Program-made: the position numbers and the translations under genes
Assembly (NCBI RefSeq): GCF_003026475.1
Contig: NZ_PYMC01000002.1
Span: 124,001-188,000 of the forward strand
Direction: 5' to 3'
Source of the DNA: Photobacterium lipolyticum
Lineage (GTDB): Bacteria; Pseudomonadota; Gammaproteobacteria; Enterobacterales; Vibrionaceae
Length of the DNA: 64,000 nucleotides
Shown: piece by piece, positions 25,132-33,981 of the stretch
Position numbering within the stretch: the first letter of the stretch is position 1
Layout: each line of letters starts with the position of its first letter
Notes under the pieces: model-generated
Told to the model about the DNA's origin: nothing
The model's database searches: none
What the model saw: the letters and a program-made list of their open reading frames with translations, nothing else

Positions 25132-25873
25132 TCTTTTTAATCATGTGAATCAAGTGCTTATGCGCAAGCCCTGAAATCATCGGCAACTTGTAAAGGTTAT
25201 CCATCAATCGCTGATGGAGTTTTTCCTCTTGGTTGAGCAAACGATAGAAAGAGAGCAGCTCGCGGTTAATATGGGCATCACTACCAAAGGTTGCCTCAAG
25301 CTCGTACCGGTTCCTTATGATCTGGGCATTAATGTTCCTTCTCTTGGGCAGTGCATGATTATAAGTCTCCACTGCATCAACCCTTTTGAGAACACTTTTA
25401 ATGTACGTCTTGTTCTTGAGGTAATTCTTCTGCGCAAGACCGTTGATGTGGGGAATAGAAATATGGCACGCCCTTTCTTCCAGCAAATCAAGAAAATAGT
25501 GGATATCTTTATTGGTTCTGGCCATTCTGTAAGGATGCCTGTTGCCTTCCACCTCCCCAATATAGAATTCTTCAAGCTCCTGAATCTGACGGAAGTAAAC
25601 CAGAATTTCAAAACCATCCTCACAGCCCAATTCGATACCAGGCACATTGTTGATTCCGGCGTCAGAAACTGCCACAGCTCCCCTGATCTCATTATGATCG
25701 GTGATTGAAATGAGGTGTTTCTTATCCTTCAAGAATTCAAGAAAAAATGGCGTGGTATTATAACCGTCCGATGCCGTGGTATGAAGGTGAAAATCCAAGT
25801 AGATAAATTCATCACTGGGCTTAAAGTCATAAAAGGCAGAAAAAAAATCGGATAGCTTGTCAAATTCAATCAT
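25124..25873 (-). CDS. PHP-domain phosphoesterase
   Basis: A 249-residue protein of the polymerase and histidinol phosphatase superfamily. Metal-binding motifs: DFHLHTTASDG (motif I), SITDHNE (II), GIELGCEDGFEIL (III), HISIPH, and FGSDAH near residue 203 (IV). It probably hydrolyses a phosphate or phosphodiester in the cytoplasm; the substrate is unknown. AAGGAGGG precedes the ATG at 25873. The frame remains open to 25903, but those codons derive from repeat R1. The gene is bordered on both sides by R1 copies. Confidence 0.82.
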   Translation of the reverse strand: MIEFDKLSDFFSAFYDFKPSDEFIYLDFHLHTTASDGYNTTPFFLEFLKDKKHLISITDHNEIRGAVAVSDAGINNVPGIELGCEDGFEILVYFRQIQELEEFYIGEVEGNRHPYRMARTNKDIHYFLDLLEERACHISIPHINGLAQKNYLKNKTYIKSVLKRVDAVETYNHALPKRRNINAQIIRNRYELEATFGSDAHINRELLSFYRLLNQEEKLHQRLMDNLYKLPMISGLAHKHLIHMIKKRT

Positions 25874-25888
25874 ATTGCCCTCCTTATT

Positions 25889-25970
25889 CCCCAGTAACCT
25901 CAAGATGCTCGTTTCAGCGAGAGCTGGCTGGCATCACTCTGAAACCTGCATCTTGAGGTTACTCGGCTAT
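25889..25970. repeat. Dispersed repeat R1, palindromic copy
   Basis: Two perfect 16-base arms, AGTAACCTCAAGATGC (25893-25908) and GCATCTTGAGGTTACT (25948-25963), flank about 40 bases containing GTTTCAGCGAGAGCTGGCTG and GCATCACTCTGAAAC. This is the most complete copy of R1 here. It lies just upstream of the PHP gene and 115 bases before the Lon-like gene. Confidence 0.8.
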
Positions 25971-26030
25971 ATAAAGGATAGGAGAAATAGACAAATTTTA
26001 AACCCTTAATTAAATTCGGAAAAAAATGCT

Positions 26031-26077
26031 ATCGGTTAGTATACTTAGCGATATACACCGTAACCCTACTAACCGAT
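26031..26077. promoter_or_regulatory. Perfect inverted repeat upstream of the Lon-like gene
   Basis: ATCGGTTAGTA (26031-26041) and TACTAACCGAT (26067-26077) are exact reverse complements 25 bases apart, with a smaller GTATA/TATAC pair within. The right arm ends 11 bases before the chosen ATG at 26089. It could be an operator or an mRNA hairpin that limits translation. Confidence 0.45.
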
Positions 26078-26088
26078 GGTGTACACCA

Positions 26089-28590
26089 ATGAAAGAAATT
26101 CCACCAACAGTCAATCAACCGAATAAGGAAGAGGACAACAGCCATAACGGCAACCCGCCTCCCCTGACGGAAGCAAAAAAGCTGATTGCCTCGGAGCTTT
26201 TTCATGCCTGCGATCCCGAGCTATTTGATTTTGAAACCACGGATGAAATCAAACCGATTGCCAGTCCCCTCGGGCTCGACCGTGCGATTGAAGCCATAAA
26301 ATTGGGTATTGGTATCCCCTCAAGCGGATTCAATATCTATGTCATGGGTTCAACGGGATTAGGTAAACATGCCATGACACAACAGCTCCTTGCCGAGCAT
26401 GACGATAAGGGTAAGGCGATTTTTGACTGGTGTTATGTCAATAACTTCCGCGAACCCAGTAAGCCTGTGGCTCTGCAATTACCCGCAGGAATGGGAAAAC
26501 GACTGCGGCATAAAATAAAACAACTGATTGAGGAGCTGAGAAATACGATTCCTTCTCAGTTACAAAGCGAAGATTTTACCCGTCGTACCGATCAGCTGCA
26601 GAATGAATTGAATGCAAAGGAGATTGCAGCATTCCAATCCATCGAAAAGAAAGCAAATAAACAGGGCTGCGTGTTAAAAAAATCTAAGACTGGCTACCTT
26701 ATCCAACCGGAAAAAGACGGTAAAATCATCACTAAAAGTGAATTTACCGTACTCCCCGTCAAAGAGCAGAAAGCGATTGATAAATCGATCGAAGAGCTGC
26801 GACGGCTTCTGGTCAACCTGCTCAACCAGGTTCCATTATGGGATCAGGAAATGAGGGGCAAGAAAGAGCAGCTAGAACGAGAATTTGTCGGCATAACGCT
26901 CGACTACCTTACCGGACATTTACCGGAGGACATGCTGGCAGTTAAAGCCATTAACGACTATATCTCCAGCCTTAAGGAACATGTCCTCGATAACATTAAA
27001 CTCTTTAGCGGCACCCTTGAAACAGAAGTCGAAGTGTATAGCGGGCATAAGCTCACCTTTGATCCCTTCACCGCCTATGAAATCAACATTATTGTCGATA
27101 ACAGCAAGGCTGAGCGGACACCCGTTATTTATGAAGACAACCCCAGCTATTTGAATTTAGTAGGAAGCATTGAACACCGGGGGGAGTTTGGCACCTTTGT
27201 CACTAACTTCACATTGATTAAGCCCGGCGCATTTCACCGAGCCAACGGTGGCTACCTGCTTATCGATATTATTCAGCTCTTAAACAAGCCTTTTGTCTGG
27301 GATGTATTTAAACGCACCTTACTTTCTAAAGAACTCCGGATCCAACCTCTCGAACAGTTCCTCAGTATCAACACCATCGCCTCGCTGGAGCCAGAGATCA
27401 TCCCGCTCGATGTGAAAGTAATCCTGATGGGGGATCGGATGATGTATTACCTGCTCAAACACTATGATCCGGACTTTGCTCAGCTGTTTAAAGTACAGGC
27501 CGACTGCTCGGAAGAGATCAACCGAGATCCCCAGTCATGCCAACTCTTCAGTCAGTTTATCAAGTCACTGCAAACCGAAGAAAACACCCGACCGCTGGAT
27601 CGCACCGCTGTTGCAAAAGTGATCGAATATTCCGCTCGGCAAATGGAAGATGGCGAAAAGCTGTCCCTGCACCGAGGCAATCTGCGCAGTTTATTACTGG
27701 AAGCTAACTACTGGGCTGAACAGCAAAACCACAACCAGATCGACGCTCAGGCAGTACAGCAGGCCATCAAGGCAAGACAATACCGAACTGGTTATCTAAA
27801 AGAGCTTATCACGGAGAATATTCATCGCGGGATCAGCGTAATAGAAACCAGCGGCAAGAAAGTGGGCCAGGTTAACGGGCTCTCGGTGGTCAGCGTGGAT
27901 GAAACCATGTTCGGCCGACCGTGCCGGATCACCGCCACGGTCCACCTGGGGCAAGGCAAAGTGATAAACATTGAGCGCGAAGTAGATTTAAGCGGTCCAA
28001 GCCACTCCAAAGGGGTGATGATCTTAACGGCTTTTCTACGCGAGCGGTATGAGCAAATACTGCCTCTCTCTTTTTCCGCCACCCTGACCTTTGAGCAGTC
28101 CTACGGCATGATTGACGGTGACAGCGCTTCGGCTGCAGAGCTCTGTGCCTTATTATCCGCAATCGCCCAGATCCCGCTGAAACAAAATATTTCTCTAACC
28201 GGCGCCATCGACCAGCATGGCAATATTGAGGCCATCGGCGGGGTCAATGAAAAAATCGAAGGCTTCTTCGAGATCTGCAATGCCAGCGGATTAACGGGCG
28301 ACCAAGGTGTGATCATCCCCAAAACCAATCTTGTCCACCTGATGGTTGATGAAGAGATCCGTCAGGCCGTCGCTGAAGACCGCTTTCATATTTGGGCCGT
28401 CGACCATATCGAACAGGTCATTAAACTGCTTACCGGACTCGAAATAGGCGAGCCGGATTCAAAACAGCGATACCCGCTAAACAGTATAAACGGAGCGATA
28501 GCCTCACGTATCAAGACAATGAATAAAGCCCATAAACAGTTTCTCAATGAATCAAAACCAGCAGATAAAAGAGGTAAGCAATCACAATAG
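26089..28590 (+). CDS. Lon-like AAA+ protease (LonB/YcbZ-like)
   Basis: An 833-residue protein with an N-terminal ATP-binding domain (Walker A MGSTGLGKHAM near residue 95), a central helical region, a Walker B-like segment near 380 (GGYLLIDIIQLL) and a C-terminal Lon protease domain. The catalytic serine is in DGDSASAAELCALL near residue 686 and the lysine in GGVNEKIEGF near residue 728, as in Lon dyads. It lacks the Lon N-terminal substrate domain, so it belongs with the YcbZ-type Lon-like proteins. The first in-frame ATG (26026) lies before the inverted repeat; the ATG at 26089 is preferred though its Shine-Dalgarno is weak. Confidence 0.85.
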   Translation: MKEIPPTVNQPNKEEDNSHNGNPPPLTEAKKLIASELFHACDPELFDFETTDEIKPIASPLGLDRAIEAIKLGIGIPSSGFNIYVMGSTGLGKHAMTQQLLAEHDDKGKAIFDWCYVNNFREPSKPVALQLPAGMGKRLRHKIKQLIEELRNTIPSQLQSEDFTRRTDQLQNELNAKEIAAFQSIEKKANKQGCVLKKSKTGYLIQPEKDGKIITKSEFTVLPVKEQKAIDKSIEELRRLLVNLLNQVPLWDQEMRGKKEQLEREFVGITLDYLTGHLPEDMLAVKAINDYISSLKEHVLDNIKLFSGTLETEVEVYSGHKLTFDPFTAYEINIIVDNSKAERTPVIYEDNPSYLNLVGSIEHRGEFGTFVTNFTLIKPGAFHRANGGYLLIDIIQLLNKPFVWDVFKRTLLSKELRIQPLEQFLSINTIASLEPEIIPLDVKVILMGDRMMYYLLKHYDPDFAQLFKVQADCSEEINRDPQSCQLFSQFIKSLQTEENTRPLDRTAVAKVIEYSARQMEDGEKLSLHRGNLRSLLLEANYWAEQQNHNQIDAQAVQQAIKARQYRTGYLKELITENIHRGISVIETSGKKVGQVNGLSVVSVDETMFGRPCRITATVHLGQGKVINIEREVDLSGPSHSKGVMILTAFLRERYEQILPLSFSATLTFEQSYGMIDGDSASAAELCALLSAIAQIPLKQNISLTGAIDQHGNIEAIGGVNEKIEGFFEICNASGLTGDQGVIIPKTNLVHLMVDEEIRQAVAEDRFHIWAVDHIEQVIKLLTGLEIGEPDSKQRYPLNSINGAIASRIKTMNKAHKQFLNESKPADKRGKQSQ

Positions 28591-28705
28591 GAAATACTAT
28601 CTAAATGCCAAAATAATTCCATACAGCTTCAAGATACGTGAACTCTGCATTTCGACGTTATACAATGCGTACTTCTGAAGAACACCAGACAAACAGGCTT
28701 CTATC

Positions 28706-29335
28706 GTGACAACATCCCAAACTGCAAACACCGTCATCGTGCTCGATTTCGAAACCACTGGCTTATCGCCAAATCAGGGGGATCGCGCAATTGAGATTGG
28801 AGCGGTGTTGATAGAGCAGGGAGAAGTGGTTGATCGCTTTCAACAGCTAATGAATCCAGGCTTTCGGGTAAGCAGTTTTATCGAGCGCTATACCGGCATC
28901 ACCAATAACATGCTACGAACGGCCCCGCCTTGTGATGAAGTCATGGATCAGTTTGCTGATTTTATCGGTGATCACAATTTAGTCGCTCATAACGCTTCGT
29001 TTGACCAGCGCTTTCTTGAGGCCGAACTGGACAACATTCAGCGTAATTATGGGGGTGAATTTGCTTGCTCGATGCTGATTGCCAGACGCCTTTACCCACA
29101 CGCACCTAATCATAAACTTGGCAGCTTAGTTGAGTACAAGAACATCGATAATGATGGCGTTTTTCACCGCGCATTGGCCGATTCAGAAGTTACGGCAAAA
29201 CTGTGGCTGCTGATGTTAGAGGATATGGACAAGCGGTATCAACTATCTTCCCCCTCCTTCTCTTTGATGCAAGAAGTCTCGCGCAAGGCAAAAGCTGCCG
29301 TGCCCGGTTTTTTGCAACGCCAAGCAAAGTGCTAA
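28706..29335 (+). CDS. DnaQ-like 3'-5' exonuclease (DEDDh)
   Basis: A 209-residue exonuclease of the DNA polymerase III epsilon type. Exo[10 protein letters not shown] near residue 12, Exo[18 protein letters not shown] near residue 95, and Exo[17 protein letters not shown] near residue 155 carry the DEDDh residues. It is shorter than DnaQ of Escherichia coli and lacks a clear C-terminal polymerase-binding tail, so it is likely a free proofreading or repair exonuclease. The start is GTG at 28706; AGG lies upstream. The 115 bases after the Lon-like gene contain no terminator I can recognise. Confidence 0.85.
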   Translation: MTTSQTANTVIVLDFETTGLSPNQGDRAIEIGAVLIEQGEVVDRFQQLMNPGFRVSSFIERYTGITNNMLRTAPPCDEVMDQFADFIGDHNLVAHNASFDQRFLEAELDNIQRNYGGEFACSMLIARRLYPHAPNHKLGSLVEYKNIDNDGVFHRALADSEVTAKLWLLMLEDMDKRYQLSSPSFSLMQEVSRKAKAAVPGFLQRQAKC

Positions 29336-29349
29336 ACCATATACCTAAG

Positions 29350-30624
29350 TTAGCCTTCTTTCGGTGCCAGCCACTGCACCAGCTGACGGGTCACCTCGGG
29401 GCTGCTCAATAAGTCCATGTGATTCATGCGGTAGAAAATCCACTGCGATGCTTCTTCAAATTCCAGATTTCGCTGTGTGTCGTTATGCTGGCCCAAAGCA
29501 CTGCGTAACGGCACCAGGCCGTCGCCAATCAGGCGATCCGCTAATGTACTGCGTTTGGCTGCCGTGGTCGCGGCAACGGTATAGCAAGCCACTCCCTCTG
29601 GCAAAGGTACAATCTGACGGTTATCCGGTTTACGGTGAAAGCGGTCGTGACCATCCCAGTCTTCGTCCACGACATGACCATACCTCAGGTCGGTTATGCC
29701 GGCACTGCGCAGCCCGCTAAGCGCGGAAAAAGGCGCTGTGTAAGGCGTACTGCCCAAAATTACGTCCACCCAGTTTCCCGCCCGCTCCAACGGGGCACCA
29801 TGATGCGGCGTGCCAAGAAAAACGATATTTTTCAGGTACCCAGGCCAGGTTAATGAGGCTTGATTTGCATAGTGAACCGCACTGCGGGTCAACAAGCCCC
29901 CCATGCTATGGGCCACTACAGTCAGATCTTCAATCGGTGTGGGCCAGTGGGTGATCAGCTGTTCCAGCTGAGCCGAAAGTTCACGCCCGTTTTGCGATGT
30001 ATGTAGGCCGGAATTGTAACGCAGGTAAACCGGGGTATAGCCCAAAGCCGAAGCGAGGGCCTCACCATGGTCGAGAGTCTGATCTTGATCCTGCACGCAC
30101 CACTGCAGATCATTCATACACAGACCATGAATAATCAGCACTATCTTGCCCGTCGCTTCAGGCATTAACGGCGTACTCTCTGATCTTAATAACATCGAGT
30201 GCCAGTTCAACGCTTTACGCTGAAAGCGCAAGGTCATTGGGGTTGCGAGCGGATTGTCACTCGCGACCAGCCGATCACCGATTACACCATTCAGTGCCGC
30301 AAGTATCGCTTCGCGCTGGGGCGTTCCGGGTTTTCCACTATCAAGTGATTCAAACTGGGGTTGCAGCTTTGCCAATACCGCATCGCTCCCCTTTCCCAGC
30401 AACTGCGTGATATTGATGATACTTTTGTAGACCAAACCAGTAATACCGCGGGTTTGTCCCGGCGCTTTACCGCCGCGAACGCCCAATGTGCTCCATACCG
30501 ACTGGTGCACGCCTTCTGCAACACGGGTCACGCCCAGCGTCGCTTGCGTGGCTAATTTAGCAATCCCTCTAATATCCGAAGCGCGCAGATGTTTGAGTGG
30601 CTTTTGGGGATCAGGTTTGGTCAT
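29350..30624 (-). CDS. Lipase-like alpha/beta hydrolase
   Basis: A 424-residue protein, convergent with the exonuclease gene. The C-terminal hydrolase domain has GKIVLIIHGLCMNDLQW, the nucleophile VVAHSMGGLLTRSAV near residue 245 and GTPHHGAPLERAG, as in triacylglycerol lipases and PGAP1-like proteins. The N-terminal 120 residues are of unknown function. The family acts on esters; the substrate is unknown. The frame continues upstream to 30759 with a hydrophobic stretch, but the ATG at 30624 has GGAG nine bases before it, so no signal peptide is predicted. That choice is uncertain. Confidence 0.75.
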   Translation of the reverse strand: MTKPDPQKPLKHLRASDIRGIAKLATQATLGVTRVAEGVHQSVWSTLGVRGGKAPGQTRGITGLVYKSIINITQLLGKGSDAVLAKLQPQFESLDSGKPGTPQREAILAALNGVIGDRLVASDNPLATPMTLRFQRKALNWHSMLLRSESTPLMPEATGKIVLIIHGLCMNDLQWCVQDQDQTLDHGEALASALGYTPVYLRYNSGLHTSQNGRELSAQLEQLITHWPTPIEDLTVVAHSMGGLLTRSAVHYANQASLTWPGYLKNIVFLGTPHHGAPLERAGNWVDVILGSTPYTAPFSALSGLRSAGITDLRYGHVVDEDWDGHDRFHRKPDNRQIVPLPEGVACYTVAATTAAKRSTLADRLIGDGLVPLRSALGQHNDTQRNLEFEEASQWIFYRMNHMDLLSSPEVTRQLVQWLAPKEG

Positions 30625-31106
30625 TGATACAAACTCCATCTTCGCGATAGCGGATTCAGAAAGTATATTCCTTACCACAATATACACCACTACACACATA
30701 GCAAGCTGTAAATAAAACATTGTTAATAATAATCTGAAATAGAAGCACTCTTCTGGCACTTATTCACACTAATTTATAAATGTTCATTTCATGTGTAAAT
30801 AAGTGTGTATGGACGATAATGCTTTCCATAAATACGTAACTTCATGATTCAGCGTATTATTATTAGGGGTTTTAAAAGTACTTATTCATAATATGATACT
30901 GGTGAGCGGTAGAAAGAAAGTAATGCGGGATTAAAGTTTGGCTTAAAAGCCAATCAAATTGGACAGTTGGAACCTGATCTTTCTGTTGATACTGAAAGTT
31001 AAACTACTCTGTCACGCCATAGCGGGCTTTTTTATTACGTAGAGGGTGTCATCTAATTAACCTCCGGCCTTGCCGGAGGTCATTTCACTATTTACGAGTA
31101 TATTGA
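30625..31106. other. Intergenic region with an inverted repeat and a coding-like remnant
   Basis: An imperfect inverted repeat, CACTTATTCACAC (30757-30769) and GTGTAAATAAGTG (30793-30805), lies upstream of the lipase-like gene. Around 30920-31005 a 25-codon frame without a start (NAGLKFGLKANQIGQLEPD, then LSVDTES and a stop) looks protein-like and may be a fragment of a lost gene. A CCTCCGGC hairpin follows at 31060-31080. Confidence 0.4.
31060..31080 (-). terminator. Hairpin after the OmpW-like gene
   Basis: ACCTCCGGC (31060-31068) pairs perfectly with GCCGGAGGT (31072-31080). On the minus strand it is followed by TTAATTAG, a poor T-run. It is 27 bases past the stop of the minus-strand barrel gene. 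Confidence 0.55.
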
Positions 31107-31652
31107 CTAGTAATAGAATCGCGTACCAAAAACGAATCGGGTAAAACTGTCTTCCAAGCCATCTTTAGTTACACTAATATCATCAGTAGCGATGTTGTAA
31201 TTCACTTCAGCACTGATTGCAATGTACTGATTTATAAAGTATTTGACGCCACCAGCAAACTTGATATTAAGTGCTGTGATGTCTTCGGAGTCAAGATCAA
31301 TACCAGAAAAATTACCCCCGTCAAAATTTAGCGTTCCTAACTGAGCAGCAGCACCTAGGTAAGGAACCCAATTGGTTGTATTAGTAAAGTTATACTCAGT
31401 AAATGCACCTATATTGATACTTTTATTATGTTCACTCAAGCTGCCGTCAAATACGCCACCTAATTCCCAATCATCATATATAAAATAGCCATATGATGTA
31501 TTAAAGACAAAGAGATATTCATCAACATAATCTAAATCAAGGCTACCTTGTAAACCAAGCTCTTGCGTTCCTTCCTTCAACTCTACAGCACTAAAAGAAA
31601 GAGGTGAAAACGTAGCCAATGTTAACGCTAATGCCACTACTTTTGTATTCAT
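31107..31652 (-). CDS. Small outer-membrane beta-barrel protein (OmpW/OmpA-like)
   Basis: A 181-residue protein with a signal peptide (MNTKVVALALTLATFSPLSF, cleavage after SFSA) and eight predicted strands, including AFTEYNFTNTTNWVPYLGAA and FINQYIAISAEVNYN. It ends FVFGTRFYY, an outer-membrane terminal strand. The role is unknown; similar proteins include OmpW-like channels. It is alone on the minus strand, divergent from the acidic-tail gene. Confidence 0.75.
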   Translation of the reverse strand: MNTKVVALALTLATFSPLSFSAVELKEGTQELGLQGSLDLDYVDEYLFVFNTSYGYFIYDDWELGGVFDGSLSEHNKSINIGAFTEYNFTNTTNWVPYLGAAAQLGTLNFDGGNFSGIDLDSEDITALNIKFAGGVKYFINQYIAISAEVNYNIATDDISVTKDGLEDSFTRFVFGTRFYY

Positions 31653-31912
31653 CTTTATTATTCCTTATGCTTTATTTCAGAACATGGCAAACTAAATATA
31701 GACCATTTACAAAACACACAGTGATTTTTTATATCTTTCTTAAATCATTTTATTATCAATACAATATAGCTTCTGAACAACCTGAATTATAGACGCTTTC
31801 CGTGCATGTCTAATCAATATGTTTGTGTTTACCTTAATTAGTCTCAAAAAAAAGACATATTGTAATAAATAATTGGACTAAAATGACATTTTCACTTACA
31901 GGGATAGTGTTT

Positions 31913-32140
31913 ATGAAGATTAATCTTGTTATCAGTATTATTGTCGCATTGTTTAGCTCATATCTCTTAGCTGATGAGTCATCAACTCAAAATCACAATG
32001 AGTCTGAGTTTTCAATCCAAGAAGAACAAGTGGTAGGCGGAGCAATAGAAAAAGCTGAAGATGTGATAGATGAAGATGAAGATGAAGATGAAGATGAAGA
32101 TGAAGTGGTAATTGAAGAAGTGGAAATTGAAGAAGAATAA
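31913..32140 (+). CDS. Small exported acidic repeat protein
   Basis: A 75-residue protein with a signal peptide (MKINLVISIIVALFSSYLLA) and a mature part rich in Glu and Asp, including a DEDEDEDEDE run and an EVEIEEE end. The ATG at 31913 follows GGGATAG; an in-frame upstream ATG at 31883 lacks a site. The tail is encoded by six tandem GATGAA units, so it may vary in length. The family is unknown; acidic tails of this kind could bind cations or basic proteins. Confidence 0.65.
   Translation: MKINLVISIIVALFSSYLLADESSTQNHNESEFSIQEEQVVGGAIEKAEDVIDEDEDEDEDEDEVVIEEVEIEEE
32069..32104 (+). repeat. Hexanucleotide tandem repeat (GATGAA)6
   Basis: Six perfect GATGAA units encode alternating Asp and Glu in the acidic protein. 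Changes in unit number keep the frame and alter only the tail length. Confidence 0.9.
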
Positions 32141-32258
32141 ATGAACATTATCTCTATTGACAACTGAAAGGGGATTGTGGCGACAACCCCTTTCAGCCGC
32201 TCAGGACAATCACTACTAACGCATCAGGCTGTGTTAGGCAGCTTACTTTTTAACTTAG

Positions 32259-32624
32259 TTAACCTGTTTTCTCATTACTGCTCTCTTTTTGCCAAGGCCA
32301 ACTACCCTCTACCTCTAGATGCAGAGTGACGCTTAAAAACGACCTAATCATTACGATTAAAGCCAATATACCAACGTTTTCTATAGACTCGGCTACCACG
32401 ACAGTTCGGATTATATCTCCGGCTATGAGGAACTCCAGACCAAGGATAATAGAACGCGCAAGATTTCGCCGATAGTTCTTATAAGCTTTTCCTTCCGAGA
32501 GCTTTCTATATGTAAACAGGAAATTCGCAGTGGCTGAAAAAGATCCTATTATTACGACAAGAACACCGAATGCCTCTATGGCATAGCCCACTATCTTGAT
32601 AATCTCGATAAACTCTCTTTCCAT
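32259..32624 (-). CDS. DUF1622 membrane protein
   Basis: A 121-residue inner-membrane protein with three helices (IVGYAIEAFGVLVVIIGSFS, SIILGLEFLIAGDIIRTVVV and VGILALIVMIRSFLSVTL). The conserved LGLEFLIAGDI..TV and the RSFLS segment identify DUF1622 (YhhN-unrelated). The function is unknown. The ATG at 32624 is the only reasonable start. The gene stands alone. Confidence 0.85.
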   Translation of the reverse strand: MEREFIEIIKIVGYAIEAFGVLVVIIGSFSATANFLFTYRKLSEGKAYKNYRRNLARSIILGLEFLIAGDIIRTVVVAESIENVGILALIVMIRSFLSVTLHLEVEGSWPWQKESSNEKTG

Positions 32625-32808
32625 AGTACTATCCGTTTATGATTGGTCCTGAAATGCCAAGAAAATTCTACTACTAATCGATAGATTAATTATTTCAAGC
32701 TAACTTTACCTCGCGATGTTAGTCTCAAGTCTGCCCGGGATGACGTATTTTGACCATTTCAGTTATAATAATAACTCTTAGTTTCATATTGCAACCGAGA
32801 CTTCTGAT

Positions 32809-33879
32809 TTGACACAAGATATTACGCACAGCTCAAATCCAGCCTGCACCATTAAGGTCGCAACTTTTAACTTATTTAATTATCTTGAGCCACCTTCGGC
32901 TTTTTATGACTTTGACAAGATCTACAGCCAGGAGCAATGGCAGAAGAAACAGGGCTGGATCAGTCGCTATCTGGCAGAGCATCAGCCCGATGTGATTGGC
33001 TTTCAGGAAGTATTCAGCCCCGAATCACTGCAGCAGTTAGTTCATGAGCAGGGGTATGAACATTTTGCCGTGATCGACGAAGCAGAAGTCATTAGCGATT
33101 ATATTTATCAAAGCCCCGTAGTGGCAATCGCTTCCCGCTACCCTATTTCTGAATTATCCGCCGTTACTCCCGACACCGGACTTGCTGTTGCTATGGGACT
33201 GAAAGAAGGTTTTTCGTTCAGCCGCCAGCCGCTGCGTGCAACCATTCAGCTTCCTTATATTGGCCGATGTGATTGCTACGTTGTGCACTTCAAATCAAAA
33301 CGTCCGATGCTGGAGCAAGACATTACAGATGGTAGCTCACCTAAATCGACTTTCATCGCTCAGGCACTGAAAACAGAAATATCCGGCAACTTGGGATCCG
33401 CGATGCAGCGCGGTACCGAGGCCGCGTTACTTTTTACCAATATGATCGAGCGCCGCGAGCGTACCGGATACCCTATGTTATTGATGGGTGACTTTAATGA
33501 CAGTCTGGATAGCGGTGTATTATCCCACTTATTAACCCGTTCTTTACGGCAACGCACCGATGACGAAAGCGAGTTATTATTAGCCAAATACCGTCTGGCA
33601 GATGCATGGGATCTTTACCGGGCAACAGACTATTTTCAAGCAACCGATTCTTTCCAAACAGAGTTTTGCCGTCCCGCAACCCACTATTACTATGCTAAAG
33701 GTTCAGTGCTGGATTACATCCTGCTCTCGTGTGAATTTGATGCAGAGCACCATGCCAGCCTGTTCGAAGTCAGCGATTATCATTGCTATGATCGCCACTT
33801 GATTAATCCCATTTATGAACGAGACAGCGAGAGTACTGATCACGGCATCGTGATGGTTAAGCTTTCGTTACGTGGTTAA
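32809..33879 (+). CDS. Endonuclease/exonuclease/phosphatase (EEP) family protein
   Basis: A 356-residue EEP-superfamily hydrolase. Motifs: VATFNLFNYLEPP near residue 18, PDVIGFQEVF near residue 62, LLMGDFNDSLDSG near residue 225 and TDHGIVMVKL at the end. The superfamily cleaves DNA, phosphodiesters or phospho-inositides; the substrate here is unknown. It has no signal peptide. The frame begins at a TTG (32809), since the domain starts so close to the N-terminus that no ATG is available. It is single, and convergent with the AraC-GyrI gene. Confidence 0.82.
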   Translation: MTQDITHSSNPACTIKVATFNLFNYLEPPSAFYDFDKIYSQEQWQKKQGWISRYLAEHQPDVIGFQEVFSPESLQQLVHEQGYEHFAVIDEAEVISDYIYQSPVVAIASRYPISELSAVTPDTGLAVAMGLKEGFSFSRQPLRATIQLPYIGRCDCYVVHFKSKRPMLEQDITDGSSPKSTFIAQALKTEISGNLGSAMQRGTEAALLFTNMIERRERTGYPMLLMGDFNDSLDSGVLSHLLTRSLRQRTDDESELLLAKYRLADAWDLYRATDYFQATDSFQTEFCRPATHYYYAKGSVLDYILLSCEFDAEHHASLFEVSDYHCYDRHLINPIYERDSESTDHGIVMVKLSLRG

Positions 33880-33903
33880 CTTTTTATTACGGATATAGAA
33901 TGT

Positions 33904-33931
33904 AAAAAGCCAGTCAACAAACCTGACTGGC
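33904..33931 (-). terminator. Terminator of the second AraC-GyrI gene
   Basis: GCCAGTC (33909-33915) pairs with GACTGGC (33925-33931); on the minus strand it is followed by five T (complement of 33904-33908). It lies between convergent genes. Confidence 0.75.
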
Positions 33932-33981
33932 ACGAACGTTATATCATTCAATGAACGATATTGGCATCGGTTTATAGTGCG

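Noticed and set aside
25214-25708. 164-codon plus-strand frame over the PHP gene
   Set aside because: Antisense to conserved PHP motifs (DFHLHTTASDG, FGSDAH).
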